Counted from the first letter of the stretch, positions 25,111 to 37,411 are shown. The stretch: DNA of 64,000 nt from Hermatobates lingyangjiaoensis (GCA_026182355.1 JAPFBL010000103.1:1736001-1800000), one strand, 5' to 3'. Made by a program: numbers and translations. Notes: generated by a model not told the origin, from the sequence alone.

Positions 25111-28100
25111 GCTAAAGAAATATATTGAATATTTGACAAGACATGCATATATTCAAGTTTAATGAAATAGATATGTTAGGGAGAAATAATGTAATTATGA
25201 GATTCTTGCTAGGAGTTCTAACTAAATAACTGACTGTTTAATCAGGAGCCAGACGAACTCATCGGCTTATTTACTTGTCTCTAGACTAGTACATTTTTAC
25301 TCTTGTCCAATTTCTTCACATGTGGGCATTAAAATCTGATTATATCTCCCCTAGGAGTCGAGGTTGATCTATCGGTTCTAGCCTAAACCGTGTCAGCTAC
25401 TCTTTAAAAATTTGTATTATAAAGGTACATGTGTTAAGTAAAACTAAGAACTCCCGATATGTATTCATTAGAGAGTTGCAAAATTTTCATAAGGAATTAG
25501 TGTTAAAAGTGCAACTTCTAGAAGTCCATGAATCCTCATCTCGAAAAAAGTGGACGTTTTGGGCTGGAGAGGAGCTATTTGATTCCGTGTCTTAGTGTGA
25601 AACTTAATATATGTTGACATTCCTTAGTTAAACGTCTTTAAAGTGTGCACACATCTTTTGCAAAACTAAGAAAGAACATTGATTTTTCATTGACTGGTTA
25701 ATACAACTGAATGGGGGACAAATTCGTCCCTTTTGCACCAGTGTAATACCATTTATTGAATATATCATATGTCATTCCACCAGGAAACTTGAGCTTTTCG
25801 GGTGGAACTCTATTATATTACATCGGAGTTGCCAAAATATGGTAGTTTAGTTAATTGGGACAATAAGTAATCATTATGAACTTTTTGAGTTACTGTTGAC
25901 GAAATATATGTGCTATTTTTTTTTGTCTTTAACTGCTACATATTATAACTAACATGCACGTTAACATGCTTGCATGTTATAATTAACATGCAAGCCGTGC
26001 AGTCGTTTACGTTAATGATTTTGTTTTTTTAACGAGCAATGCTCTATTAATCACCTATATTTTTGATCTCATTCTGCTATATTTGTTTGTTTTTATACTA
26101 AGTAAGATCCAATTATACTTTCATTACATTTATTAATTGCATAATCATAATATTCGAATATCTTCAGGCTCTATAGTTTCAATTTTTGTAATTCATGATT
26201 TATTCGTCGTGATAGTTCAAAACTAATTATATATTGTGATAAACTATCTTTTTATGTAAATGAGAAATTTACTGCCTCATGTTCATTCCTTTTTTCACTA
26301 TATATATTAACCACTGATGAATGCAATGTACATTAGAATAGAAATAGCTGAATATGGAAAGAGTAGTTTTAATAACTTTTATGTTAAACAGAAGTAATTT
26401 TCTCCACTAGGAACGAAATAATATCACAATTTCTTAACTCATTGTATTTATTTCACAATATCGAATCGAGGTTGAAAACTGTATACTTTACAAAAACAAA
26501 CATATAAATATTATACTCATATAGAATATACGCATGTTAAATCATTTCATAAGATCAATATCATAAATTGAATTCACCACATTGTAGGGTAAACCAAATA
26601 TTCAATACTAAACCTGGATTGATATGTGGTTTAAAATATTGAGGTTTATGTCCCCCCCCCCTCCCCACCGAAAGCGTGTCATCATACTATTCCATCAATT
26701 CAATATTAATAAAACAATATAGTTTAACCATTATCACTAAAGTTTTAAATGGATTGAATTACATCCATTTTATAGTTGATTTACATCCGAAGTATGAATA
26801 TTAATTTAATCAAGTTGATTAGTATAGAGATCATTAAAAAGTTGGTGATATCATACAGCCCGGATGCAGGTTTTACAACCTGCAAAATATTTCACACACA
26901 TGAAATCTTTGGGACATGGCAAAAATTTGATTCTTCAGTTATTAGTACTAAGAGCACCAAGCTACCTGTAATGCCATATCTGACCCTCCTCAATGAAAAC
27001 AAAGATGGTGCCCTTAGTAAAAGCAGTAGTACTGCACTTTAGACGTCTAAACTGCACGATTGATGAGAGTAACTGGCTAACTCCTTAATGTCTAGACGTG
27101 TGTTCAAGCATTACAAACAGTAAACACTCAACATATTATCCTCTTAATGTAATCTAACTAAGAGCTCTTCTCACTAAATGTATCTCATGCAAAGCTTTGT
27201 TTTGTCTACGTCCAAAACCTTTTTGTTGTCAGTGCTCCTCAAAGTTTGATATCAAGTGTAAACCATATATGGACTGTAAAACACCAAGGTCACAATATAT
27301 TCTGACAATAATATATTTGCCTCTTTATAAAGAAAACATCGAAGAAGGAAACAATGCTAGTATATTTAAAACATCCAAATATATTAACGTTTTACAAATT
27401 TTATGGCTGTATATTATACAACAATGATATTTTTAAATACCATATAAAAAACAAATCAATGTTTTTTATTCAATTGAATTATTACAATTATGTGTTAATA
27501 GATTTGTATTCAAGAATGCTGATTGCAGCCATTCAAGTTAAGCTGCTAAAAAGTTACCTTACTATTTTATAATATAAATTGAAATTAACGCTGATGTTTC
27601 ATTCTTAAACACTCTTAATCATTATGTTTGAAATTATAATCATCAAGTTTAAATTCTGATTAACATTTTTACTAAATCTCTCAAGATTTTCTAACAGCTC
27701 ACCTGGGAAGAAGGCCATATTCGACTGCTAGGTGGTTTTTTTCTCTTTTCTTCCTTTTAATAAAACATCAGCGCTCCCGTAGGACACATTCACCCCGAGA
27801 TCCACAGTAATATAATTTTTTTCTTAAAGAATAAAATAATTACAATTTTAAGTATAATTTAAAACATTATTAAAAAAAAATGCTAGAAGTAGTTGCATAA
27901 TTATTCAGAAAGAACAACTGTTATTAGTTCCAAAGAGAAATAGCAAAAAAGCAATTCCGTGAGATATAATTTAAGTTTGTCTAGCGCAACAAACTATATC
28001 GAACTTCCTTCTTTTTGTTTCTACTAAACTTATAATAGCTAGTTTAAGAGACTACTAAATAAAAAAGTTTTGATACCGCGAATTTATATTGCAATTCGTT

Positions 28101-28711
28101 TATCCCGCAATTCATCTGTTTGCAAACATTGACAGTTAATTTTTTTTTTAAATAACATCGACAGCCAACCTTAAAATTGCCATTTTTTTTCAATTATGAT
28201 TTATTATGATAATTCTCAGAAATAGATATTCAACTGGAAATTTTATACAATTTCTAAATGTATACAAATATTTATATAAGTACTTTATATATATAACTTT
28301 GATATATAATTTTGGACCTATGGAAATAATTGAACCCGAAGAAACATTGACATTATTACATGTTGAGTACTTGTTTACAAATAGTCCTATAAATAGATTT
28401 TAATGTGGCTATAGTGTGAACGTAACTCACACTCATATATATATCATCTACTTAAACGTTATATATTTCATTTCATCTGTTACAAATAAAATTAAAATCA
28501 CTGATCAATTAAAAAGACTCTAAGAGACTTTCCATACATATTTGATATTTTTAGCATGATATTTTCTATTAAAGCGGTTAGGGCATTTACCTTCTTCATC
28601 TTTGAAAATTAAACAAGGTCAGTTTTAGAGGGATATACCTGTATATTTATAGCCTTATCTTTACCACTCTACAATTTCATCGAACTGTTCTTGTGCATTG
28701 TAAATTTGATT
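25111..28711. other. AT-rich noncoding DNA with small hairpins
   Basis: TTGCATGTTA/TAACATGCAA form a perfect 10-bp hairpin at 25970-25993, and GCAGGTT/AACCTGC pair near 26867. A 10-C run lies at 26652-26661. ORFs at 26776-27042, 27197-27572 and 28206-28403 lack domain character. Confidence 0.5.
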
Positions 28712-28719
28712 ATCTAGAG

Positions 28720-29155
28720 CAGTGTTTCCCAAAGTGGGCGGTGCTTAGATATCGGGGGGGGGGGGGGGCCGCTAATCCAAAAAGGAGTTGGGATTCTATT
28801 TCCATAAATTGAAACTGTTCATGCAATATAATTTCTAAATTTAAGTGAAAACACCACATGTAAACTTCAGGAAAAGGTTTCTTAAAATTATTTGTTTTGA
28901 TAATTTATTTTTATGTTAAACGTATATTCTCATCTAAGTTTCTTTTATTGTGTATTAACTCTTTTGCATAAATATGCTATGAAACAATACATATATTGGA
29001 TTATAAATAAATATTCGATTAGCCATTATATTAATTTAATTATTAAAATGTTACTCATTTCGTTATTTAGTCTAAGATTCTGATTATTAAGGAGTGTTGA
29101 GTATAGGTTTACGGACCCAAGGCGGCGGTCGCTCGAAAAAGTTTGGGAAACACTG
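28720..29155. mobile_element. hAT-type MITE, 436 bp
   Basis: An 8-bp duplication ATCTAGAG sits at 28712-28719 and 29156-29163. Perfect 14-bp TIRs CAGTGTTTCCCAAA face inward at both ends, followed by GC-rich subterminal blocks (GTGGGCGG; GGCGGCGGTCG). A 15-G run at 28754-28768 lies near the left end. There is no ORF, so the element is non-autonomous. Confidence 0.94.
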
Positions 29156-29280
29156 ATCTAGAGTATGCATTAAGTCCCACAACTAATCCCCTCAATCTTG
29201 GTAACAGGACACCTTCTTGAAGAGAGCTTTTGTAGTCTCTCCAGTATTCCAGCTGTGCTGGATTGTCTTATAGACTTATA

Positions 29281-30324
29281 AGTACATTATATCAGTCAGG
29301 ACAAATTTGATTAGAAAAATTTGATGTATATACATGATTTGGATACCGTGAACGAATTTTTAATTTTTTTTTTTTGTTTTTGAGTGGATATAGGTGGGAT
29401 TGTACTCAAAGAGTTTGTAATCATGCTACAAGTCACAGTAATTGACAGAAAATTATGAAATTTGGCTCATAACGGTTACGTGTATGATAAGATACGTATA
29501 TTATTTTAGCGAAATAATATAATGCCACTCAATTTCACATGATGTGCAAAAAGAACTTTTTTTTGTCTTGATCTTCTAACAATTATTAAAGTCTGGAGTG
29601 ACCTACATAACTTTAGCATTAGTAAACATAATATCAAACTCATTGATAATCAATTGATTTCTGTTTTTATTTTTCAAAGGAGACCTTTGTTGACATTTTA
29701 TATGAAAATTCCAAGTAAGTTGATAAAGATTTTTGGTGATTTGTAATTAAAACCAATAGATCCAAGGAATACTTCTCTAGGGACAGTTATGAGTCTATTA
29801 AAAAGCTTAAAATCTCAAGTCGAATTTAAACAATTGATAATAGGATGTACATTACTACAGTTGTGCCTTAAAACAAACTTAGTTCAAAAATAACAATCTT
29901 TTATCAGTTAATCAATGATTATAAGTTTGGTAAAACGGATTAAATGACTAACCACAATTAAACAAGTTATTTCGTTATTGATTATCTATGTTTGATAGTA
30001 ACTCTAAACGACAGTAACATTAAAATTAAAACAGGAATCAATTGAGGAATCAATAACTTTACCTACAGGTAAGTTAATACTAACTACTAACAAGTAAGTT
30101 AGTAGGCCACTCCAGATTTTTATAATTGTTAGAAGAGCAAGATAAAAAAAAGTTCTGTTTGCACATCATGTGCACTTGCGTGTAATTATATTATTTCGCT
30201 AAAAATTATACTTAACATATCATATACGTAACCGTTATTTGCCAAATTTCATAATTTTCTGTGAATCGCTGTGACCTATAGCACGATTACAAACTCTTTG
30301 AGTACAATCCTACCTACATCCACT

Positions 30325-30369
<45 letters not shown>

Positions 30370-30444
30370 CGTTCACGGGTTCTAAATCATGTAAATACAT
30401 CAAAATTTTTAAATCAAATTTGTCCTGACTAATGTACTGTACTC
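29281..30444. mobile_element. element with about 330-bp inverted arms
   Basis: The left arm (29281-29606) and right arm (about 30102-30444) are inverted copies along their length: CAGGACAAATTTGATT, GAGTGGATATAGGTGGGATT, CTCAAAGAGTTTGTAATC, CACATGATGTGCAAA and GTCTGGAGTG each find their complement. The 495-bp centre has no ORF. The right arm contains a 42-A run (30326-30367) opposite a shorter T run. It could be a foldback DNA transposon or an inverted pair of retroelement ends. TSDs are unclear. Confidence 0.8.
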
Positions 30445-30944
30445 ATAGCAAAATTTAAAAATTTTATTTTAAACCATTTATCAATAGATAAAATAAATCA
30501 TTTCTGGAAGCAACATAAAAGTATTTTTTTTATTTTTTAAAACTAAATTTTCCCTAGTTTTATAACTTTTCTTGTTGTAAAAAAAAATAAAATTTATTTT
30601 AAAACAATGGATTTATATAAACTAACAAGTCAATTATTAAGTATGGAAAAAGGAAAAACTCATAAATACTATTTGGTCTTGATTAAAACAGCAGAAAATT
30701 GATTTATTTAATTTGCTACTTGAAATACTATGAGATTGCTTTCATCATAAAGTAAGACGTAATTGTTAAGCTATAGTGGGGATGGCTTTGCAGGTAGGAG
30801 AGCAAGCGAACTTTTGGACTCTCTAGTAATAGTTGGTTGCTTGCAGGTTTCAACCAGTCTGTCTAACTACGTTCGACCAACAAGAACGAATTACACGTCT
30901 CATCATGCCAAGGTAATATACGTATATACGTACTATACGTAATA
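30445..30944. other. AT-rich noncoding DNA
   Basis: Nothing recognised before the mariner insertion site. Confidence 0.5.
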
Positions 30945-30946
30945 TA

Positions 30947-31884
30947 CGTAGGCCATCCGGAAAGTAGTACCCGTTTGTGCCGTGTGGAGCGCTGATGAGT
31001 AGAGTAGCCGCCGGACAAGTTGCAACACGTTCAGTTCTGTTTCAGCTGTCTGTGTGCTAAGTTACTGGTCGCTGGTACTTCTGGGTTTTTTTCTGTGAGT
31101 GTTTATAATGTTCAAGAAAATAGAGAACGCCGCCAGTTGTGAAATTAGAGCTGTGATTAGGTTTCTTAACGCAAGAAATGTGAAACCTTGCGATATTCAT
31201 CGTCAATTGAAGGAGGTGTATGGAGACAATGTTATGGATGAGTCATCTGTTCGGCGCTGGTGTCGTAATTTCAGCTTGGGCAGAGAGAGCACCCATGATG
31301 ACGAGCGTTCCGGACGGCCGTCAGTCATTACGCACGAACTGGTGAGTTCAATTAACGAATTCGTGAAGGCTGATCGGCGCGTAACAATTGATGAGATCAG
31401 TGAAAATTTCAGTAATGTTTCACGAACAGTTATTCATGAAATCGTTAAGGACCACCTGCATTATGCAAAAATTTGCGCAAGGTGGGTTCCTCGCATGCTT
31501 ATTGACGAACACAAATCCACCCGTATGGCTGCAGCAGTGACGTTTTTGGAACGTTACTCTCGTGATGGAGACTCTTTCTTGACTCGCATTGTCACTGGTG
31601 ACGAGACATGGGTCTCGTGCCTTTTTTTAGCAGGAACGAAATTTGAAAGTGATGAAGAACTGAAATCAGCTGTGACTACGTATCTAAATACACTGGCGGC
31701 AGAGGAGTACGAAGCTGGGATACAAAAACTCGTCACACGTTACGACAAATGCTTAAATTTGCAAGGTGTCTATGTGGAGAAGTAGTTTAAAGTATGTTCT
31801 TTACAAATAAAACATTATTATTTGTTAAAATGCTGTCGTTTTTATTTTATTCCAAAACGGGTACTACTTTCCGGATGGCCCTCG
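30947..31884 (+). mobile_element. mariner, internally deleted, 938 bp
   Basis: Flanked by TA at 30945-30946 and 31885-31886, the Tc1/mariner target duplication. TIRs of about 30 bp match except for two bases near the tip (CGTAGG versus CGAGGG) and share CCATCCGGAAAGTAGTACCC. Intact mariners are about 1.3 kb; roughly 360 bp is missing from the middle. An open reading frame crosses the deletion. Near-perfect ends and no stops indicate a recent arrival. Confidence 0.97.
31108..31785 (+). CDS. mariner transposase, catalytic domain deleted
   Basis: A 225-residue product; intact mariner transposases have about 345. I use the ATG at 31108. Residues 1-130 hold the bipartite DNA-binding domain: a first helix-turn-helix (about 25-60), the SGRPS hinge (68-72), a second helix-turn-helix (about 90-118), then WVPRML (126-131, usually WVPHEL). 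GDETWV (164-169) supplies the first Asp of the DD34D triad. Right after WVS the protein jumps to CLFLAGTKFESDEELKSAV, the family C-terminus, so the second and third catalytic Asp residues are gone and it cannot cut DNA. It could still bind its TIRs and might act as a repressor or titrate partners; that is inference. AATAAA follows at about 31806. Confidence 0.95.
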   Translation: MFKKIENAASCEIRAVIRFLNARNVKPCDIHRQLKEVYGDNVMDESSVRRWCRNFSLGRESTHDDERSGRPSVITHELVSSINEFVKADRRVTIDEISENFSNVSRTVIHEIVKDHLHYAKICARWVPRMLIDEHKSTRMAAAVTFLERYSRDGDSFLTRIVTGDETWVSCLFLAGTKFESDEELKSAVTTYLNTLAAEEYEAGIQKLVTRYDKCLNLQGVYVEK

Positions 31885-31886
31885 TA

Positions 31887-33969
31887 TATGTATTCATAGA
31901 TAATGAATGTCCTTTGATATTATTCTTCTTTGCTACTCTTTGTATACTACATTTATTCAAAATACCTGTATTAAAAGTTAATTGTTGTACGTGTTTACAT
32001 ATACATATACATTCACATATTCATGCACATATGCATTCATATGAATACACATATACTAACACACACTCACTCATGCACACACAGGATACACAAAATCACA
32101 TACTCATACATATACACATTCAATTAACATATGACTTGTTTTAAAGGCTAGTGGACAGGTCTTCTGTTTTTTGAGAGTAATGTTCGTTATCAAGAGAAGA
32201 TAACGAACGGAATGCAATGCAGTGGTCGTCATCAAAGCTTGAGAATACTCACAGCAATGGTGTCAAAATCACTAACCATCAATGATTATTTATTTTCTTC
32301 ATTTTATATGAATTACGATATTATTAGAAAACTTTTAAATAAAATTATCTAACTAAAACTGTCTGAATAACTTAGGATAGGTATTCATTGTCTTTTCTAT
32401 ATCATAAATCTAACCAAAGTAATTGTATGTCCTTTATCTTAGTTAATCCTTGTAGGGTCTAGCAAGTAAATTATTCTCTTTTTCGTTCCACGACATTTAA
32501 TAAGATCGTTAATCAGCACAATATGCTCGGCGTTTATATTAATTTTAACTAAAAGGAACTGTTTATTATCTCTTCTAAAAAGGATTGAAATTACTTTTAA
32601 GAAATAATACTACCAGTTACTGTTACATCAACCCCTCCAAAATATATTACTCAAACATTTTTAATGTAACATTGCATTACCATTCAACCATAATAAAATA
32701 TATATAATAATTATCCGATTTCATAAAATATGTATTGAGACTCGAACAATAAAATGGTCAAAAATATAAGATACCTTTTAATAGTTATACCATAAAAAAA
32801 AGCTACAGATAAACTAAAGTGCTACAAATAGCAATGATTTTGTGCATGCGCTATGATCAGATTTTTAAAGTCAGATAAAAATTGATTGTCGAAGAAATAG
32901 AATTAAACAAGTGACTGACTAATGATATATGACAAGTTGTACGAAAAGTTTGTATGAGGTGTTCAATCACGTTAAGAAATGCGGGTAAAATAACAATATT
33001 TTATACAGACGAATACTTTTGAAGCATATGTTAAGGACATTTAGAATATTTAAATGTATTATATGAACGACTGTTTTAATTACCTAACCTAGAAGAGGCG
33101 GGGAATGGTATCTTTATCAAAATCTAACTCATTTGCCATATAAGGTCTTGTCTGTGGGGAGTTTTGGTAGCATTGCGGTATTCTCCCAACCAATACATCC
33201 TATTCTTTTAAACTTACCTTCACAAGTAGCCGCATATAAACTAGAGAATGTTCTTTTCTTAGTCCAGTTTATTAAAAAGTAATGTAAATGTATTACTATA
33301 CAACAAGATGTATAAAACTTTTCTTAGTAGGTACGTTGAACATATATTAATGGCATTACACAGGGTGTTGCTTAAATGGGTTGAATGAACGTCTCATTGG
33401 TCAACCACATCCGATAGAAAATCAATGAATAACTAAGCCGTTCTCGGACGAAAACTGTAGACAAATGTGCAGAATAATATAATCACATAATATGCTATTA
33501 AATTAAATCGACTACCAAAGCCAAAAATTGTGTTCACATTGCAGCACAATAACAAACAGATTGAACAAAATAATTTCGAAAGCATTAGAAAAATGATCTT
33601 TCGAGTAAATTGAGAGTTCACCAGAAGAAGAAAGAAAACTAATTTCAAGTGTGAAGCATATTTTACATGTAAGCATGAAGTAGATTAAAGTAAAGTAAAC
33701 TGGACCTGTTAAAGTGTAAGCCTAGTCAGCAGTAAGGCCGTTTGGAAGAGAGGGAGAATTTAAAAGTGATGTACACCCTTGAGCTTTAGTAATCTCACCA
33801 TGAAGATTGCGTTTACGGAGGTGTAATTCTAACAGTCATTCACCTAACCTGATTACTATCAAAATTCAGTTATTTATTTCATTTGTTTACTTGATTACCA
33901 AAATGTAAAGAGTGATTCTAATCATACTATATTACAAGTTTACCATCTATATTAATTACTTTAAAAATC
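31887..33969. other. noncoding DNA with CA-rich low complexity and one hairpin
   Basis: 31990-32125 is an imperfect ACATATAC/CACA low-complexity stretch. GTTCGTTATC (32182-32191) and GATAACGAAC (32199-32208) form a perfect 10-bp hairpin. ORFs at 31794-32144 and 33433-33648 are not convincing. Confidence 0.55.
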
Positions 33970-33970
33970 A

Positions 33971-33997
<27 letters not shown>
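33970..33997. repeat. (TA)n microsatellite
   Basis: A simple TA repeat of about 14 units. Confidence 0.95.
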
Positions 33998-34002
<5 letters not shown>

Positions 34003-34731
34003 TTTAAATAAAATACAGCTAACAATATTTGAATTCTATAATTATTTTGTTCTCATTTTTTAAAATAAAATGACATAAAGTCATAATTTATTTTTAATAT
34101 ATATTTGATTCATCTAAATCACTGTCCCCCTTTGCATGAGAGAGAGAAAGAATCTAAACAAATATAATTAAAATTAAATTAACTAAAAAAAAATAATAAG
34201 TAAACTTAATGAAAGCAAGAAAAAATTTACAACATTTAAGTTAAAAATTAAAATAACACTGAAAAAAAAAGAATGAAATATATATGTATGTTTTCAATAA
34301 ATGATTAAATGTTCAAGTTCCAATAAATGTTTCTGAGTTCAGATAATATAAACGGTCCCTGGACACAATAAATCAGTCTCTTAAAGATATGTGGCTCCTA
34401 GGAGTTCGTTTAAATCTGGGCATGAACCTGAACCGTTAAGTATATTCAGAGGTAAATTTTTCCTAAATTTAATTTTTTGTCCATAATTTTTTTCTATGTA
34501 TTAATTTTATTTTAATAATAGTTAATTTTCTGTTCTTTTGAATGTTATATTCATCAAGATTCCATTTTTTATTATTAATTTTTTATTGTTATATTTTTTC
34601 TTTTTTTCCTCGTTGCTATTATTCTCCAGCTATTTATTCCAACTATTTTTTTTCCTATTCATTATGGTCAACCAATACATATTCAGTGAAGCTGTCCAGT
34701 TGCCTTTTGACTTCTCACCCCACAAATTCCT
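33998..34731. other. AT-rich noncoding DNA
   Basis: T-rich; the overlapping Phe/Ser-rich ORFs at 34538-34751 reflect composition. The right edge leads into a PLE-like terminus. Confidence 0.5.
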
Positions 34732-34769
34732 TTCCTGAGGACGACCGTTAAAACGATTGAAATATTGAA
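34732..34769 (+). ncRNA. hammerhead-like motif, PLE family 7
   Basis: TTC, core CTGAGGA (34735-34741), a weak stem II (CGTT/AACG within CGACCGTTAAAACGATT), GAA (34759-34761), the palindrome ATAT, T, GAA. TTC and GAA pair as stem I. The core is complete, stem II looks mutated, and no associated ORF is recognised. Confidence 0.35.
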
Positions 34770-34825
34770 TGTTTTTCGATTGGTTTCTGTTTTTCGATTT
34801 TCTAAAAGTTTTTAAAGTATATATA

Positions 34826-35035
34826 TATGATCAAACCAAAATAAGAAATGGGAAAAGAAGACTAAGATCTTTCAACATGAGGGGTTTTCCCCTCACCATG
34901 TGCATTTAGTGTGTCAGTTGGGTTTTTGACTCTGACGAAGACCGCTTGTTACGGTTGAAAGATCTTAGTCTTGTTTTCCCGTTTCATATTGTGGTAATCA
35001 TTGATTGTTATTTCACGTGTTTATGTATAAATTAA
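34826..35035 (+). mobile_element. PLE family-1 unit with inverted 5' fragment
   Basis: It opens after (TA)n with a minus-oriented fragment (TGATCAAACCAAAATAAG to CTTTCAAC). TGAGGGG/CCCCTCA then form a perfect 7-bp hairpin at 34878-34895. A plus-oriented unit with intact core follows, ending at TTTCACGTGTTTATG. A truncated inverted end in front of a direct end is typical of PLE insertions. Confidence 0.7.
34928..34970 (+). ncRNA. hammerhead-like motif, PLE family 1, best copy
   Basis: GACT (34928-34931), CTGACGA (34932-34938), one extra A, GACCG-loop-CGGTT (stem II, 5 pairs with one G-U), GAA, the palindrome AGATCT (34960-34965), T, AGTC (34967-34970). GACT pairs fully with AGTC. Every invariant hammerhead base is in place; the predicted cleavage would follow T 34966. 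The extra A and zero-loop stem III mean self-cleavage would need a dimer, if it occurs. Confidence 0.5.
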
Positions 35036-35474
35036 AATATGCAGCAACTTCTATATTTACCACTCTTATGCTAATTCCATGAAATTCGCTCGCTATTTTT
35101 TGTGAGGGATATATAAATAAATTAAGTGACCGTGACAGGACTATGACACTAATCAAGAATCTCCACGTGGAAAACTAATGCCATATGACGACACTCTGAT
35201 TTTTTGAGGGATTTTCAGCTCTCCAAATATTTATGATATTGGTAGAGGTGACTTCTCAGAAGAGATATTTAAGCTAATGACGTTGCTTTCATTAGAGCAG
35301 AAAAGAATATAACTTCAAAGACCCTCCTACACCACTATAAAACATATACTTAGTTTGATGATCAAATAGTCAATCAGATACAAGATCTAGACAACATATG
35401 TAGATTCAATATATAAAAAACATTATTTTTTTTATCCTTAGTTGTGCAATCCGTAATTGTGTGGTATTTACTCA
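35036..35474. other. noncoding DNA between PLE units
   Basis: Nothing recognised. Confidence 0.45.
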
Positions 35475-35920
35475 TTCTGAGGTAAAATGGATAAACCAAC
35501 AAAAATTTCTTAAACTGTTCCTAGAATCACAAAGAATAAATTAAAAAAAAATGAATAAAAAAAAACCAGTTTCTTTCCTCTAAATTAGTGGTTCTAGCCT
35601 TCTGTATTTCAGTTAACGGTTTTCAAGCATACCCGAAGCCTTTTGTCACCTTACCTCCTAAATGCCTATCCCCACTCTTTCGCAACTGATCTGTTTCCTA
35701 CTAGTTGTTTTCACTGGACCAACCCGTCAGTACCACATCCTTGGGTATATCTTGAATTCTCTTAATTGAATTTTATTATTTCACTCTAATTTTTGTAACT
35801 AATTAGATATAATTTGTATTATAGTGTCTTCCTGATGATGAACACAAAGTGTTCGAAACGCGTTGAATAAAACTTCATTTGTGTGGAGACTTTTGTTGGT
35901 TTATCCATTTTACCTCAGAA
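35475..35920 (+). mobile_element. PLE family-2 terminus with inverted ends
   Basis: A 30-bp arm (35475-35504, containing GGTAAAATGGATAAACC) is repeated inverted at 35891-35920. Between them lie ACCAACCCGTCAG, the hammerhead-like motif and ACTTCATTTGTGTGGAGAC. The same block occurs on the minus strand at 48026-48290. Confidence 0.65.
35829..35867 (+). ncRNA. hammerhead-like motif, PLE family 2
   Basis: TTC, CTGATGA (35832-35838), one extra T, GAACAC-AAA-GTGTTC (six perfect pairs), GAA, the palindrome ACGCGT (35858-35863), T, GAA. TTC and GAA pair as stem I. The core is complete. It is identical through core and stem II to the copy at 48215-48253, showing that the structure is a family feature. 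Confidence 0.55.
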
Positions 35921-36879
35921 TTTTTTTTATCCTAGTTTTGTTGAGCTAATTCAATACTTTCGTATCTCGGCTACATATATTCAACACTATGGTATTTTCC
36001 TTTATTGTTGAAAGAAATCTCGATAAACAAGTAAATGCTGAATATACATATCTAGTCGAGAAAAGAAAACATTGAAATTTCCAAATTCAAAGTATACTGA
36101 TAGATAGAAATGCTCAGATGCCTTTCCATTTATATAATCAGGGTGTATAAAACAAAGTAAAATCAAAGAAGTTAATATAAAAGTTATACAGAAGCAAGGT
36201 AATGAAACAGCTGGAATATTCAGTTGCAATATAGCTAGACAAAAAAAAAGTCCAATAAAAATAAACAATTTAAGGTAAGAGTAAGAAAAGAAACACAAAA
36301 ATATAAAAAATTAATAGATTAAAAAAAATAATTCCTAAATAATAATAATAACAATAATTTCTTTAAAAAATATACAGAATAAACAATAACAATTTTAAAT
36401 ACAATAAATAAATAAAAGAAACAAGAATACAAGAAGAAAGAAAATAAATTAAACAAAACAAGCTAACATTATTATTACAATATAATATCCGGTCAGATTT
36501 CATGTCCAAAAACACATTTCAAAAATCACCCACAGATCTATTAGTCTAATAGTTTAAACTTTATAAAAAAGTTGTAGAAATGAATACAACTAATAGATTT
36601 CATTTCTTGAAAGGTTTTTTTCTCAATTCCAATTCTTAATTATTCTTTGGTTTTCTTCAGGATATTATTATTATTTTATTATTATTAATATTTTCAGATA
36701 CTTTAATAGTAAAGATATTTTATATATATGTTCAATTTAAGAACTTGTTCTGAAGACTGTTTTTTTAAGATTAGAAGAATGGGAGGAGAAATAATGAACA
36801 TAAGAAATAACATTCTTCTGTGTAATATAAACTGAAGAAAATATATATAATTAATACAACATATTTGTATATATATATA
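35921..36879. other. AT-rich noncoding DNA
   Basis: The 98-codon minus ORF at 36002-36298 is hydrophobic and Phe/Leu-rich, as random AT-rich DNA often is; it is not called. Confidence 0.5.
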
Positions 36880-36987
36880 TGGATTAATTTACCACAATGA
36901 AAAACAATTTTTTGAAACAATGCTCTAAGGCCTTTCGTTAACACATCTTGAGAGAGCAAGTGAATTAAAAAAACAATAAATACTTGT

Positions 36988-37353
36988 TTAACTTGGCTGA
37001 TTGAAATTTCCAGAATTGATGGCAACCCTGAATGTGTTTAATGATGAAGTCTTCATCTGTTTAATTATCCCGTTAATCAAAACCTCATCTAATTTGTAGA
37101 GTCCTAGGCTATTGTTCATGAACTTCTCATAAAAGTTCTTTATGAGAGCACTTTCCACGATATTTCTTCTTCTTTCTGAAGACACATATATTAATTCACT
37201 TGCTTCATTCCAGTTAATCACATGATTACTGTTTCTTATGTGAATGAACAAGGCACTCTTTTCGTCCTCTCTTCTGATGGAATATTTGTGCTGTTTTATC
37301 CTTGTAAGAAGACCTTTGCTCGTCTGTCCAATGCAAGACATTTCACAGTCAGT
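36988..37353 (-). pseudogene. PLE GIY-YIG endonuclease domain, RT lost
   Basis: The 117-residue open stretch starts at the Met at 37341. In-frame residues just upstream add a Cys pair (CTDCE), matching the zinc-binding Cys of PLE-type GIY-YIG domains. Visible family positions: CIGQT (residues 3-7, usually YIGQT), R14 and H18 of the catalytic helix, H40 in IRNSNHVINW, and the metal-binding Glu at 63 in RRRNIVESALIKNF. The enzyme would nick target DNA for PLE reverse transcription. There are no stops within 117 codons, so decay is limited, but the RT palm is absent and a stop lies upstream, so no functional protein is expected. The C-terminus runs into the element end. Confidence 0.8.
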
Positions 37354-37411
37354 ACATTAAAGTACATTGATTTCCAAGTTAAACAAGTATTTATTGTTTT
37401 TTTAATTCACT

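Noticed and set aside
31794..32144. 116-codon ORF after the mariner transposase
   Set aside because: The His/Thr-rich end is the translation of an ACATATAC/CACA low-complexity tract, and its start overlaps the mariner 3' end.
34538..34751. Two overlapping Phe/Ser/Leu-rich ORFs
   Set aside because: T-rich composition produces them; no domain, and they run into a PLE-like terminus.
36002..36298. 98-codon hydrophobic minus ORF
   Set aside because: Phe/Ile/Leu bias is expected of AT-rich noncoding DNA; no membrane-protein family pattern was seen.
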